Shown here one piece after another: positions 8,262 to 18,679 of a stretch of DNA of 64,000 nucleotides. Under the pieces are notes generated by a model. That model worked only from the letters and a program-made list of their open reading frames with translations, did not search any database and had not been told where the DNA came from. The stretch's first letter is position 1. Each line of letters begins with the position of its first letter. Source of the DNA: Maribacter huludaoensis (lineage in GTDB: Bacteria > Bacteroidota > Bacteroidia > Flavobacteriales > Flavobacteriaceae); NCBI RefSeq assembly GCF_029350945.1, contig NZ_JARKMS010000001.1, positions 958,313-1,022,312 of the forward strand, written 5' to 3'. A program made the translations under genes and the position numbers.

Positions 8262-9746
8262 TTATTCTTCAGGCAGTTCTAAAAATAATTTGTTTGTATC
8301 GTTGTTCTGTTTCTTCAATTTTTTCCAGTAGTAGGCAAATAATAAACTTGCCAGCGCCATAACTATGAGCCATATTGGTGTAGAGTGAAAATACCACGCC
8401 GTTGTCTCTGAGGTAAGATCCTTATAAGTGTGTATGCCCAAGAACCCGGAAAGGGTGAAAATGCCAGACCAAGCAATGCATAGTTGTAATGTTCTGTTTT
8501 TAAGTACGGAAATCTTTTTTGCCAAACCTGGGTTTACCTTTTTTATGGTAACAAGTGTAATGCACATTAGCAGAAAATTGACCATCATTGAGGTCACCAT
8601 AATATCTATGCCCAAAAAGAAATCTCCTGCAAAATGAGAGCCTAGAACACCAATACTTGCCATAGCGCCAGCCACTATTAAGGCAATATGTGGTGTATGA
8701 TTTTTTGGATGTACCCTAGAGATGGATTTTGGAAAAATACCATCTTTGGCCCAAGCGAACATTAAGCGTGATACGGATAGTAACATAGCAGGTAGATCAT
8801 TGATCAGGGCAATTGCGGCACCTGCCAGTATTGCAATGCCTAAACCAGATGGCAGTACATAGCTTAACAGCCCAGGGGCAGAGATATCTTTGTTCATAGC
8901 TTCTTCTGCAACAAAACTCCACGGTACAATATGGTAAACCGCCGTTGCAAAGAGAAAGTAAAATAGCCCAACGCCAAATATGGCGAGTAAAATTGCCCTT
9001 GGTAATGTTTTAGTAGGTTTTTTTGCTTCCCCACCTGCTTGGGCAATAGAATCAAAACCAATAAAGCTGGAAAACAAAAGTGCGGCCGCAGACAGAAATA
9101 TGCGCCAATCAAAATCTATTTGATTTACAGGGGTAAAGCTGCGTCCTGTTTTGTTTTGTAGCCCGGCCAGGAAATCCGTTGTATCGTAAATGAGTGCCGA
9201 AACTATGACAATTCCGCCAAGGGCGAACATTAAAAACATCATGGGCAATAAAATGCGTTCATAACTTTTGATGCCCTTAATGTTAATGGTGATAAACGAC
9301 CAGATCAATGCCAATGCAATGGTTACTCTTATCCATCCTATTTCCAATCCGTTAGAGATGTTTTTCCATCCCAAACTCAGTGTTACATCTCTTATAAACG
9401 GTACGGTAACGTAAGCGATAACACCAATAACAATAGAGAGCCCGAACCATTGGGAGAAACTGGCGACAAAGCCTAAATACGGATTTAAGCCTCTACTGGC
9501 GTATATATAACTACCGCCGGCACGTGGCATGGCAGACGCCAAAATACCATAGGCCAATGCCGCGAACAATGCAGGCACCGCCGCAAAAATAAATGCAGGC
9601 AGTACGTAAGGGCCAATACCCGGCACATTACGTTGTATCATGAACGGCACAACATTTATAGATGCCCCTAACATAGAACAAACACCCGTAGCGGTAAGGG
9701 CAAGAAGCCCCATTTGGCGGTTTAATTTCTTAGAGTTCGTAGTCAA
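8262..9746 (-). CDS. APC-superfamily amino acid permease
   Basis: 494 residues with about 12 hydrophobic helices and the amino acid-polyamine-organocation fold. The N-terminus contains LLALTATGVCSMLGASINVVPF, the glycine-rich helix 1 that binds the substrate backbone, followed by PRAGGSYIYASRGLNPYLGF, the conserved motif after helix 2. Inner-membrane symport of an amino acid or amine is the family role; substrate specificity cannot be read from sequence. It lies between the DUF885-like gene (26 bp gap) and the AKR-Rid fusion (3 bp gap), suggesting a three-gene unit for uptake and processing of a peptide- or amino-acid-like compound. Confidence 0.85.
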   Translation of the reverse strand: MTTNSKKLNRQMGLLALTATGVCSMLGASINVVPFMIQRNVPGIGPYVLPAFIFAAVPALFAALAYGILASAMPRAGGSYIYASRGLNPYLGFVASFSQWFGLSIVIGVIAYVTVPFIRDVTLSLGWKNISNGLEIGWIRVTIALALIWSFITINIKGIKSYERILLPMMFLMFALGGIVIVSALIYDTTDFLAGLQNKTGRSFTPVNQIDFDWRIFLSAAALLFSSFIGFDSIAQAGGEAKKPTKTLPRAILLAIFGVGLFYFLFATAVYHIVPWSFVAEEAMNKDISAPGLLSYVLPSGLGIAILAGAAIALINDLPAMLLSVSRLMFAWAKDGIFPKSISRVHPKNHTPHIALIVAGAMASIGVLGSHFAGDFFLGIDIMVTSMMVNFLLMCITLVTIKKVNPGLAKKISVLKNRTLQLCIAWSGIFTLSGFLGIHTYKDLTSETTAWYFHSTPIWLIVMALASLLFAYYWKKLKKQNNDTNKLFLELPEE

Positions 9747-9772
9747 TATTTAAGTAGTTATGGTTGGCCATG

Positions 9773-11419
9773 TTATTCTTTATCTAAAAAAGATCGTACA
9801 CCTGTCATTTGCCATCTGCCCAATGTTATTGGAATGCAGCCTATGGCATTTAGCTCATCGAAAAAAGCTTTCATTTCAAAAGGTTCGTTTTTAGATTCTT
9901 TCATTCTGGCATATTCGGCCATGGTGTTTTCAAGTAAGTATTTACCGGTAATGTAACTAGTTCCGTATCCTGGTTGTCTTAGGTATAGGTGCTGCTCAAA
10001 AAGCAACAGGTCCTTTTCTGTTTTCATCCAACCTCTTGGGGTGTAATTGGAGTGGATGCCGCCCGCTTCTTCAGAGCTCATAAGGTTTGCATGTGCATAG
10101 AGCGATCCCAAGCCCCTTGCTGCGCGTTGTGCGATCATAATGTAAACAATTTCCCTAGAACGGGTTTGGTCATCATATAGCCCCGCATCCATGAACATTT
10201 CTTCTACCGCGGTAGCCACGCCTTCGTTTCTTGAATCGAATATATTGTATAGTAGGGCCTCTTTTCTAATTTCGCGCGGGTTAGGTTCTTTGTCCATCCT
10301 TGCCAGTTCAAACCAATGATAAAAATGAGAGTAAAGCGGGCGTTGATCTAAATGGGCGGTAATCCAAAAAAAGTTTCTTTTCTCACGAGGTACATATGCA
10401 CCTAAATGATCATTAAGCGCAGTCTCAAAGTAGTCTTTAACCGTTACTATTTCATTTTTATCTAAAAATTGCAAAAGGCTTTCTGCGGAGACCTTTGCCA
10501 TTTTATTATATTCTTCAACGCTACCGGCATCTGGTAACTCAGGCAGATTTCTATTTCTGTGTTCCTCTAATTTAAGTGCGGACCATGCTCTGGTAAGCTC
10601 TCGTTTTAAGAGCATAACCTCGTCTTCCCATGTCAATGGTACCAAATGAACATTTTGTAGGTACCAGGTATAATTTTCTTTGCCAATGCCCGAAGGACCG
10701 GTTTTAGTACTGGCTTCCGTTTTTAGCCATGCCGAAAAACGATCGGTGGATGTTATTGCCGCATTGATCGCAGCCATTATTTTTTTGTTTTTTTGAATCC
10801 CGGGCAGGTTTTTTATAGCTGCCAAGTCATTACTCTGTGTCTCAATATCACGGATGCCGGCCAACCATAGGTCTTTGGCATTGCCCGTTAAATTTTCCTG
10901 AGCCTGCTTGTTAAGGATAGGAATGATTTTTAAAGAGTTAAGTAATTTGGTTTGGTCTGCTTTGTTTAAGGGAAAGCTATATTTCCAAATATCTATTATG
11001 GCATGGTGGGTAGGACCCTCGTGGGCAGGAACATCGCTACGGTCTGTCCAAATTGTTTTATAGAATGCAGGGTCTCTGGTCCAAGGTTTTAAAATTCGTT
11101 GGTTAAAATCATAACCGTTCATTTCGGCATGTATAATGTGCCAGTCTACTTTGTCCGGTATAGGCCATCCTGCAGTATCAATAGCTAGAAGTTGTTCTCG
11201 TAATAGTTCAAATTTTGGAAATCTTTTCTTAAAAGTGTGCACGGTATAATCAGGGGCGCCGTCTACTAGTGGCGGGTTTTCAAAAGAGCGCCATTCTCTA
11301 AAAAGTTGAACTAATTCTTGATTGGAAACCTTGTCTTGAGCTGTTACATTTTGTGGAACAAACAGATAAAGAAAAGGAATAACATAAATTAATACTTTAA
11401 AAATAGTCTTGTTCTTCAT
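9773..11419 (-). CDS. Exported DUF885-like protein lacking the HExxH zinc motif
   Basis: 548 residues from ATG 11419, with a signal peptide (about residues 1-28, ending NVTAQ). An upstream TTG would add ten residues in front of the signal and was rejected. The C-terminal half resembles DUF885 metallopeptidase-like proteins: [21 protein letters not shown] parallels their Glu-containing motif and [21 protein letters not shown] their conserved closing helix. Where DUF885 members have HExxPGH, this protein has [16 protein letters not shown], so the zinc-binding motif seems lost. It is the first gene of the operon with the permease and AKR-Rid fusion, pointing to periplasmic handling of a peptide or amino-acid conjugate. 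Hydrolase activity is uncertain. Confidence 0.65.
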   Translation of the reverse strand: MKNKTIFKVLIYVIPFLYLFVPQNVTAQDKVSNQELVQLFREWRSFENPPLVDGAPDYTVHTFKKRFPKFELLREQLLAIDTAGWPIPDKVDWHIIHAEMNGYDFNQRILKPWTRDPAFYKTIWTDRSDVPAHEGPTHHAIIDIWKYSFPLNKADQTKLLNSLKIIPILNKQAQENLTGNAKDLWLAGIRDIETQSNDLAAIKNLPGIQKNKKIMAAINAAITSTDRFSAWLKTEASTKTGPSGIGKENYTWYLQNVHLVPLTWEDEVMLLKRELTRAWSALKLEEHRNRNLPELPDAGSVEEYNKMAKVSAESLLQFLDKNEIVTVKDYFETALNDHLGAYVPREKRNFFWITAHLDQRPLYSHFYHWFELARMDKEPNPREIRKEALLYNIFDSRNEGVATAVEEMFMDAGLYDDQTRSREIVYIMIAQRAARGLGSLYAHANLMSSEEAGGIHSNYTPRGWMKTEKDLLLFEQHLYLRQPGYGTSYITGKYLLENTMAEYARMKESKNEPFEMKAFFDELNAIGCIPITLGRWQMTGVRSFLDKE

Positions 11420-11687
11420 AGATGGTAGGTGGTTGGTATCTGTATGCAAAATAAGAATAGTGGATCAATGAGCCATGTTTTTAAACAAAATGTTAGTTAT
11501 GTAGTAAGAATTTTTCATATGAATGCCAATCTATTTTTTTGAGTTAACAATTACTTTTTAAATTGATTAATTTGCATACTTTGACAATTATGTTTTTCAG
11601 GTAGAAATTGATTGCTTTAGTTTCTATATAATTTTATGATTGTCAATTATTTAATAGTTGTTTTAGGGGTTTTGATATTACATTCTT

Positions 11688-13340
11688 ATGAATAAAAAAT
11701 TTCATTTTCTGGATGATGGTGGTGAAATGGGTAGGCTAATGCGAGAAAAAGATTGGTCTCTTACTCCGTTAGGTACGCCAGATGGATGGCCGCATAATTT
11801 ACGTACCACATTGAACATAATGTTGAACTCTCCATTTCCCATGTTTTTGTTTTGGGGAGATACTTTAAAGAGTTTTTACAATGATGCGTATAGGCCCATT
11901 TTAGGAAATGATGGTAAACATCCTAAGATATTGGGTTTAAACGGAAAGCAGGCTTGGTCCGAAAGCTGGAGCGATGTAGAACCTATGTTAAAAATTGTAA
12001 CTGAAAATGGCGAATCTATTTGGAAAGAAAACCTAATGGTTCCTATTTTTAGAAATGGTAGAATGGAAGATGTTTACTGGACATTTAGCTATAGTCCCGT
12101 AAAAAATGAAGAAGGAGAAGTATCTGGCGTTTTGGTTATTGTTACCGATACTACGGAGGCGGTGTTGGCAGAAAGGCGCTTAAAGGAAAGTGAGCGTAGG
12201 TTTAGGGAAGTGGCAAACTTATCTCCGGTATGGATCTGGATTACGGATAATGATATCAATATTCAGTATTCTAATCGTGCTTTATTAAATTATGTAGGAA
12301 TAGAAAAAGAAGCGGACTTTACCGGTAAGGTCTGGAAAGAAGTAGTGCACCCAGATGACCTTGATATTATTTATGAAGGTTTTGGTAAAGCGGTTGCAGA
12401 TGAAACTGACTTTACGCTAGAATATAGGGTTAGAAGAAAGGAAACCGGTAAATACGAATGGTTTAAGGTTTTAGGGGTTCCAAAATTCGAGGAAAATAAA
12501 ATGGTGGGCTTTATTGGTACGGCAATGAATATCGATAAACAAAAATCGTTTGCAGATGAACTTAAAAAAGAAGTGAACATACGTACCAAAGAACTAGCTG
12601 ATAGTAATAGCAAATTAGAGGCAATGAATAAAGAGCTTCAGTCTTTTGCATACATATCTAGCCATGATCTTCAAGAACCGCTGCGTAAAATTCAGATGTT
12701 TGCCGAAGTGTTGATGGACAAAGAGTATGATAAACTATCCACATCTGGCAAAGCTAAATTTGAAAAGATACAATCTGCGGCCAAAAGAATGCAATCACTG
12801 ATCAATGATTTACTATCATATTCACGCACAGATACCGAGAATAGGGTCTTTGAGGTCATAGATTTAAAAGAACTGGTAGAAGATGTCAAAAATGACCTTG
12901 GGGAAGAACTTAAAAAGAAAGAGGGCAAAATAACCTTGTTGCGTTCATGTGAATTGGAGGTGGTGCCATTTCAATTTAGGCAGTTAATGTATAATCTATT
13001 ATCCAATGCCGTAAAATACTCTAAAAATGATGTCTCGCCCAATGTAACCATAGATACGGAAATTATTACGAACGCAAAATCTGTAGATGTTGGGTTAAAA
13101 AATAATAAGGAATACGTTAAAATTACCATTACCGATAATGGTATAGGGTTTGAAGAACAATTTGCAGAAAAGATATTTGAAGTATTTCAACGCTTACATT
13201 CTAAGCAAGAATATGTAGGTACCGGTATAGGTTTGGCAATTGTTAAGAAGATTGTACAGAATCATCATGGTGTAATTAGTGCATCGGGCAAACTTAACGA
13301 AGGATCGGTGTTTGAAATCGTATTGCCAAAAATGCAATAG
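11688..13340 (+). CDS. Cytoplasmic PAS-domain sensor histidine kinase
   Basis: 550 residues without a signal peptide or membrane segment. Two PAS-type sensor domains (about 25-165 and 168-290) are followed by a short coiled coil (290-320), a HisKA domain with phospho-acceptor H326 in SSHDLQEPLRKIQMF, and a HATPase domain with the N box (LMYNLLSNAVKYS) and G boxes (ITDNGIGF, GTGIGLAIVKKI). The DHp sequence is of the type that usually pairs with small stand-alone receivers (Rcp1/CheY-like), and three of those are encoded between 16 and 21 kb. No receiver is adjacent. A strong terminator follows, so it is transcribed alone. Confidence 0.92.
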   Translation: MNKKFHFLDDGGEMGRLMREKDWSLTPLGTPDGWPHNLRTTLNIMLNSPFPMFLFWGDTLKSFYNDAYRPILGNDGKHPKILGLNGKQAWSESWSDVEPMLKIVTENGESIWKENLMVPIFRNGRMEDVYWTFSYSPVKNEEGEVSGVLVIVTDTTEAVLAERRLKESERRFREVANLSPVWIWITDNDINIQYSNRALLNYVGIEKEADFTGKVWKEVVHPDDLDIIYEGFGKAVADETDFTLEYRVRRKETGKYEWFKVLGVPKFEENKMVGFIGTAMNIDKQKSFADELKKEVNIRTKELADSNSKLEAMNKELQSFAYISSHDLQEPLRKIQMFAEVLMDKEYDKLSTSGKAKFEKIQSAAKRMQSLINDLLSYSRTDTENRVFEVIDLKELVEDVKNDLGEELKKKEGKITLLRSCELEVVPFQFRQLMYNLLSNAVKYSKNDVSPNVTIDTEIITNAKSVDVGLKNNKEYVKITITDNGIGFEEQFAEKIFEVFQRLHSKQEYVGTGIGLAIVKKIVQNHHGVISASGKLNEGSVFEIVLPKMQ

Positions 13341-13375
13341 AAAAGTGTTTCTTGAACCAAAGTGATTGCATTCAT

Positions 13376-13411
13376 AAAAAAAGCTCATTTTCTTTAAAAT
13401 GAGCTTTTTTT
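13376..13411 (+). terminator. Intrinsic terminator after the PAS kinase
   Basis: A perfect 16-bp inverted repeat (arms 13376-13391 and 13396-13411) with a CTTT loop. The core GC-containing part is AGCTCATTTT and the right arm ends in a run of seven T. It lies 35 bp after the kinase stop. Confidence 0.9.
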
Positions 13412-13508
13412 ATAGGGAAGCCTATAATTACGTGAATAAAATGTTTTTGAGTTAAAGCATCTCTTTTTGAGGATATTACTTACACCGATCGCAGTCTATT
13501 TTTGGTAT

Positions 13509-15305
13509 ATGAATACTACTATAGAAAAATCGGCAGGTATGGGCGCTGTCTTAAATGATGGTGCCGTAACCTTTAGAGTGTGGGCTCCGCATGCGGAGAA
13601 AGTTTTCGTTGGCGGAAGCTTCAACAACTGGTCTAAAAATGACATTTCACTAGAACTTGAAGAAAATGGGTACTGGTCTGTAATCACCGAAAAAGCATCT
13701 GAAGGTGATGAATATAAATTCTTTATTGAATATAATGGGGAGATTTTGGCAAGAAACGATCCTTATGCCTTTGAAGTGACCAATAGCAATGGTAATTCCA
13801 TAATTAGGGCTTTAGATTTTAAATGGGACGATGCGGAGTTTAACATGCCAAATTGGAACGAGCTTGTTATATACGAACTACATGTAGGTACTTTTAATCG
13901 TTCGGCATCAGATACCGTAGGTACGTTCCAAGATGTTATAGATAAGTTAGACTATCTAAGGGATTTGGGTATTAACTGTATAGAGCTGTTACCGGTCGCA
14001 GAGTTTGCGGGTGGTATTTCTTGGGGGTATAACCCTGCGCACCCATTTGCCATTGAACAAGATTATGGCGGTCCAGATGCCTTTGCGAAATTGGTCAATG
14101 AAGCGCATAAAAAAGGTATAGCTGTAATAATGGATGTAGTGTATAACCACTTTGGTCCTTCTGATGTAGATCTATGGCAGTTTGATGGTTGGAGCGAGAA
14201 CGATAAAGGCGGCATCTATTTCTATAATGACCATAGAAGTGATACCCCTTGGGGAGATACTAGACCTGACTATGGCAGAAAAGAAGTACGCCAATATCTA
14301 AGGGACAATGCATTAATGTGGATAGAAAAGTACCATTGTGACGGGTTGCGTATGGATGCTACCTCATATATACGTTATGAAGGCGGTGGTCTAGGGTATG
14401 ATACCGAAATAGAAGAAGGCAATATTTTAATGCGTGATATCAATTCTGAAATAAGGGATAAATATCCGCATGTATTGACAATTGCCGAAGATCTTAAAGG
14501 CGATAGTAGGGTAACGGATGCCATTGAACATAATGGACTTGCTTATGGATCTCAATGGGATATGAATTTTGTACACCCCGTTAGAGAGGTGATAGAAGAT
14601 ACCCATGATGATAGTAGGGATTTGCAAAAAGTGGTAGATGCCTTGGAATTTAAGTATAGTAACGATGCGTTTTGCCGTATAGTTTATACGGAGTCTCATG
14701 ATGAGGTTGCCAATGGTAAGGCAAGAGTGCCAGAAGAGATACAACCAGGTGATGCAGAAAGTGATTTTGCTAAAAAGAGAGCATTGTTAGGTATAGTTTT
14801 GACCTTGACGGCACCGGGTATACCAATGCTTTTTCAAGGGCAGGAGTTTATTGAAGATGAATACTTTCAAGATACGGAAGGCTTGGATTGGGACAAAGAA
14901 AAGAAACACAAAGGCATTGAAAATCTTGTAAGTGATATTATAAAGCTAAGAACAGGCCAAATAGATGGTGGTGAGGGTTTAAGAAGCCAGCATATAGAAA
15001 TGCTACATGTAAATCATGAAACTAAAATATTGGCATATAAAAGGTTTGATGAAAATAATGTATCCAATTCAGTACTGGTCGTTTTAAATTTTAGCAATCA
15101 GGACTACGGGAATTACGGTATCGGTCTACATGAAAATGAATCTTTTGAACTTAAGATCAATGCTAGCAGTAAAATATATGATCAAGCGTTCTCAGAGTTA
15201 CCGGTTGATGATGTAACCGTTGTTGAAGAACATACCGATGCCAAGAACTGGACAGGAAAAATTAATATACCTGCATATGGAGCATTGATATTTACCAAAT
15301 CGTAA
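13509..15305 (+). CDS. GH13 alpha-glucan enzyme with N-terminal CBM48 (branching enzyme/trehalohydrolase-like)
   Basis: 598 residues from ATG 13509; the upstream TTG at 13467 adds an implausible hydrophobic leader. An N-terminal CBM48-type domain (FRVWAPHAEKVFVGGSFNNW) precedes a GH13 barrel with the catalytic residues D283 (DGLRMDA), E327 (TIAEDL) and D398 (TESHDEV). ELHVGTFN at the barrel start is shared by glycogen branching enzymes and maltooligosyltrehalose trehalohydrolases. At about 600 residues it is shorter than a classic GlgB (over 700), so the precise reaction is unsettled; intracellular remodelling of alpha-glucan is the likely role. It has no glycogen-gene neighbours and sits alone among signalling genes. 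Confidence 0.8.
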   Translation: MNTTIEKSAGMGAVLNDGAVTFRVWAPHAEKVFVGGSFNNWSKNDISLELEENGYWSVITEKASEGDEYKFFIEYNGEILARNDPYAFEVTNSNGNSIIRALDFKWDDAEFNMPNWNELVIYELHVGTFNRSASDTVGTFQDVIDKLDYLRDLGINCIELLPVAEFAGGISWGYNPAHPFAIEQDYGGPDAFAKLVNEAHKKGIAVIMDVVYNHFGPSDVDLWQFDGWSENDKGGIYFYNDHRSDTPWGDTRPDYGRKEVRQYLRDNALMWIEKYHCDGLRMDATSYIRYEGGGLGYDTEIEEGNILMRDINSEIRDKYPHVLTIAEDLKGDSRVTDAIEHNGLAYGSQWDMNFVHPVREVIEDTHDDSRDLQKVVDALEFKYSNDAFCRIVYTESHDEVANGKARVPEEIQPGDAESDFAKKRALLGIVLTLTAPGIPMLFQGQEFIEDEYFQDTEGLDWDKEKKHKGIENLVSDIIKLRTGQIDGGEGLRSQHIEMLHVNHETKILAYKRFDENNVSNSVLVVLNFSNQDYGNYGIGLHENESFELKINASSKIYDQAFSELPVDDVTVVEEHTDAKNWTGKINIPAYGALIFTKS

Positions 15306-15484
15306 GAATTTTTTTAAATGGCATTATTCCGATATAATATTATGTAGGTTTAAACTTACATTTCAATATTTTTATGGAATCGGCTTTAATAGTGGTAAAA
15401 TTTTATTGTATTTTGTTATATAATCTATAGGTAAAACAATAATTTTACCGGCTTAAATGTGGCGAACTAATATTGATGTAATTA

Positions 15485-16018
15485 ATGGAATATAGTTTCA
15501 TATATAGCCCTGAAAAAATGGTTAATGAAATATTTCAAAGAACAATGGACGCTGCAGGGGTTGATTTTGAAATTTTGCATGACAATACCGTTCAGTTGTC
15601 TGATGATATAAGTGATGAAAAGCTTAAAGCGATCATTGGTGAATTGAAGGGTTTTGGTATAAAAGTTCAGACGAAAGAAAATCGTGATCTTGTTGAGGAA
15701 ATTAAGATTTACATAAAAAAAATGGTTTATGAAGGTGATATTAGAAATGTAAAAATTTCAGAATTATTATCTAATCAATTAGGGTTTAGTTACCCTTACC
15801 TTTCAAACTTATTTTCTAGTAAAACATTTACCTCGATAGAGAATTTTTATATTTTAGTGCGCATAGAAAAAGTAAAGGAATTAGTGCTTTTAGAGAATAC
15901 GAGTTTAGGTGAAATTGCCCATAACTTAAATTTTAGCAGTGTTCCCCATTTATCAAATCAATTCAAGAAAGTAACAGGGTTAACCATAACCCAATACATG
16001 AAGTTTAGAAAAAAATAA
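15485..16018 (+). CDS. AraC-type HTH regulator with HMA-like N-terminal domain
   Basis: 177 residues. The first 65 form a small alpha/beta domain (ferredoxin-like in pattern) resembling the heavy-metal-associated fold but with no CxxC, so metal binding is doubtful. The C-terminal 105 residues are an AraC double helix-turn-helix (NVKISELLSNQLGFSYPYLS, then TSLGEIAHNLNFSSVPHLSN and the closing FKKVTGLTITQYMKF). This short layout is common in Bacteroidota and of unknown effector. It is 39 bp upstream of a stand-alone receiver in the same direction, so the two are probably cotranscribed. Confidence 0.85.
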   Translation: MEYSFIYSPEKMVNEIFQRTMDAAGVDFEILHDNTVQLSDDISDEKLKAIIGELKGFGIKVQTKENRDLVEEIKIYIKKMVYEGDIRNVKISELLSNQLGFSYPYLSNLFSSKTFTSIENFYILVRIEKVKELVLLENTSLGEIAHNLNFSSVPHLSNQFKKVTGLTITQYMKFRKK

Positions 16019-16057
16019 AGAGGAAGGGTTCTTCTTTTCAATACATGAATAGAGAAA

Positions 16058-16498
16058 ATGGATAAATTAAAAATACTTCTCGTTGATGACGATGAAGACG
16101 ACAGACAGTTTTTTGCAGATGCATTGGAAGGGGTTGAACTCAATACGGAGTTACGTCAGCTAGAGAACGGTAAGAGTTGTATGGAATTTTTATTGAACGA
16201 TACGGACAATACTCCAGATTTGGTATTTCTAGATTTGAATATGCCTATTATGAACGGGTTTGAGTGTTTGGAAGCAATTAGACGTACACCACATTTAAAA
16301 GATCTGTTGGTCGCAATATATTCTACTTCTTCTGCAGAAAGAGATATTGAGGAAACCTTTGAAAAAGGAGCCAATATTTATATTAAAAAACCAAGTAGTT
16401 TTAACGAGCTTAAAAAGTCCTTAAAGCAAGTAGTTAAAATGAACTGGGCCTATCACCTAAATGATTTTAAGAAAGAAAACTTTTTATTGAAAATATAA
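16058..16498 (+). CDS. Stand-alone response regulator receiver (Rcp1/CheY-like)
   Basis: 146 residues, a single receiver domain with the acidic pocket (LLVDDDEDD), phospho-acceptor D59 (LVFLDLNMP), the conserved Thr/Ser switch (IYSTSS) and Lys (IKKPSS). There is no DNA-binding or enzymatic output, so it acts by protein contact or phosphotransfer. It follows the small AraC regulator and precedes the 643-residue histidine kinase across a terminator. Confidence 0.92.
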   Translation: MDKLKILLVDDDEDDRQFFADALEGVELNTELRQLENGKSCMEFLLNDTDNTPDLVFLDLNMPIMNGFECLEAIRRTPHLKDLLVAIYSTSSAERDIEETFEKGANIYIKKPSSFNELKKSLKQVVKMNWAYHLNDFKKENFLLKI

Positions 16499-16522
16499 AC
16501 TGCTTACATAAGGTATTTTATC

Positions 16523-16553
16523 AAAGTTGTTTCGTTAGGAACAACTTTTTTTG
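16523..16553 (+). terminator. Intrinsic terminator after the receiver gene
   Basis: Nine-bp arms AAAGTTGTT (16523-16531) and AACAACTTT (16540-16548) with an 8-nt loop, continuing into a T run to 16553. It lies 24 bp after the receiver stop. Confidence 0.8.
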
Positions 16554-16629
16554 TTTTAGCACCAAACAAGTCGCAATTTAATAAGTTATTTCGCAGTATC
16601 TTAACATAAGATGTTTAATACGGAATAGT

Positions 16630-18561
16630 ATGAAGAATAATTTAGCGGATGATTTTTTTAGAACAATGGTAGATGATGCCGATACTGCTATTTTATATGC
16701 TGAGCCATCAGCCTCTAATTCTGTAAATATCAAAGATTATAGGCCTAAATATGCAAACAAGAAAGGACAGGTCTTTTTTGCGGTTACAGCAGAAAATGAT
16801 AAAAGTGAAACGTTAGAGGAGCTTGTTCATTATGATGAGGTATTGATTTTGGCAAACAAGGTGTTGGAAACTGGTGAAGATGAAAATTTTAATATCATAG
16901 TAAGGGAAGAAGCTAATATTCTCAATTATCATGTAAGAATTAGGATTTTTGGTAAGGGGTTATTATTTGCCCTGACCTTGGTAAAGCCAAAATTTATTTC
17001 AGATAAGGATTCTAAACTTCCGTTAGGTAGTTTGGAATCAAGAAATAGAGAACTTGAAATTTCCAATCTTTTTGGTATTCGTGTTTTAGATAGCAATGAT
17101 AGTATTATTTCTTACTTAAAGCCCGTGTTCAATAAAGCGGGAGGTGTAGAGGACTTTCGTATAGATTATATTAATAATCGGTTAAATGAGATTACCAATG
17201 ATGATTCGGGCTTTATAGAAGGTAAGACCATTTTAGAATATTACCCTAAAAATTTAGAAAATGGTGTATTGGAAATTTTGACCGATTGTTATACGACCGG
17301 AGAGAATAAAGAATACACTAAAGAATTTGCTTTTACAGATGACCCTGTTTGGTTGTCCACTAAAGCGGTTAAAATGAATGATGGCCTTATATTGTTCTCT
17401 AAAGATGTAACACAGGAGAAAAAGTATGAAGCGCAATTATTTATACAGAATAGGCTATTGTCAGAAGCTGAACGTGTGGCCAATATAGGTAGCTTTCGTT
17501 GGCATTTAAATGAGGATCATATAAAATATTCGGATAACGTGTACAGATTGTTTGGTTACGATCCAAACGAGTTTGATAATAAATATGATCGTCTGCTCAC
17601 TTTTTTACACCCAAATGATTTTGAGAAAGTAAAGTCTAGTTTTAAAGAGGCTAGAAAAAACAAGTCTAAAACAGATCTTGTTTTTCGCATTTACACGAAA
17701 TCTCAAGAACTACGCTATATGAATACTATAGGAGAATGCCATCAAAAAGAGGGTAGTTGGTATATGGTAGGCGTCATTAGGGATGTAACCAAACAAATAG
17801 AGGCAGAATCTATACTACAGATAAAGAATACAGAGCTAAAGCGAACCAATGCAGATTTAGAAGCATTTAACCGTGTTGCAAGTCATGATCTGCAAGAACC
17901 GTTACGTAAAATTCAAATGTTTGTTAGTAGACTGGACGAAGAAGAAGAGGGGCGTTTAAGTGAAAGGTCGCAAGGGTATTTGTCAAAAATCAAATATTCA
18001 TCGGATAGAATGCGCAATCTTATCAATAATCTGCTTTCTTATTCAAAAGTAGATGAGGTAAGCGAACAACCTACAAGGGTAGATTTAAACGACGTTTTAA
18101 ATAATGTTTTAGAAGATTTGGGCGAAAGAATTATTGATTTAGATGCCAAAGTAGAATCTGTAAGCCTTCCGGTCGTAAACGGTATTCAATTTCAATTAGA
18201 GCAATTATTTGCAAATCTTATAGGTAATTCACTTAAGTATGTAAAAGAAGGTGTACGCCCCCATATTAAAATTATGGGTAATATAGTAAGTGGAAACAAA
18301 ACGGATATAGAAACCTTGTTACCTAACATTAATTATGTGCAACTTCAATTTGCCGATAATGGTATTGGTTTCGAAAAAAAGTACCAAGAGAAAATTTTTG
18401 AAATATTTCAACGCCTTCATGGAAAAACAGAATTTTCCGGTACAGGGTTAGGGTTATCCATCTGTAAAAAAATAGTGCAATCACATAACGGAACTATTAT
18501 GGCCAAGGGAGAGACGGATAAAGGGGCCGTTTTCACTGTATATCTACCCACCCTTTTATAA
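16630..18561 (+). CDS. Cytoplasmic multi-PAS sensor histidine kinase
   Basis: 643 residues, no membrane segments. Three PAS-like sensor regions (about 5-130, 145-275 and 280-400; the first is divergent) lead to a HisKA domain with H419 in ASHDLQEPLRKIQMF and a HATPase domain (N box LFANLIGNSLKYV; G boxes FADNGIGF and GTGLGLSICKKI). The DHp and catalytic domains are close in sequence to the 550-residue kinase at 11.7 kb, suggesting duplication with exchange of sensors. The adjacent stand-alone receivers are likely partners, though this is inferred from gene proximity only. Confidence 0.92.
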   Translation: MKNNLADDFFRTMVDDADTAILYAEPSASNSVNIKDYRPKYANKKGQVFFAVTAENDKSETLEELVHYDEVLILANKVLETGEDENFNIIVREEANILNYHVRIRIFGKGLLFALTLVKPKFISDKDSKLPLGSLESRNRELEISNLFGIRVLDSNDSIISYLKPVFNKAGGVEDFRIDYINNRLNEITNDDSGFIEGKTILEYYPKNLENGVLEILTDCYTTGENKEYTKEFAFTDDPVWLSTKAVKMNDGLILFSKDVTQEKKYEAQLFIQNRLLSEAERVANIGSFRWHLNEDHIKYSDNVYRLFGYDPNEFDNKYDRLLTFLHPNDFEKVKSSFKEARKNKSKTDLVFRIYTKSQELRYMNTIGECHQKEGSWYMVGVIRDVTKQIEAESILQIKNTELKRTNADLEAFNRVASHDLQEPLRKIQMFVSRLDEEEEGRLSERSQGYLSKIKYSSDRMRNLINNLLSYSKVDEVSEQPTRVDLNDVLNNVLEDLGERIIDLDAKVESVSLPVVNGIQFQLEQLFANLIGNSLKYVKEGVRPHIKIMGNIVSGNKTDIETLLPNINYVQLQFADNGIGFEKKYQEKIFEIFQRLHGKTEFSGTGLGLSICKKIVQSHNGTIMAKGETDKGAVFTVYLPTLL

Positions 18562-18679
18562 TAGGTATATTTCATAATTTTTATGTCTTCTTAAAATTGT
18601 GTAACAGCTTTTAAAAATGTTGTAACGTATTTACTTGCTACAGGCTGCATCTTTGTAACAACAAAAAATGTAAGCTTTT

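Noticed and set aside
13467-13508. N-terminal extension of the GH13 enzyme from TTG 13467
   Set aside because: It would add a short hydrophobic stretch before the CBM48 domain that does not look like a signal peptide; ATG 13509 fits better.
18620-18655. Promoter for the 53-codon ORF (TTG and CATCTTTG)
   Set aside because: The spacer is 25 bp and the -7 box has a mismatch at its first base, so the match is too poor to call.
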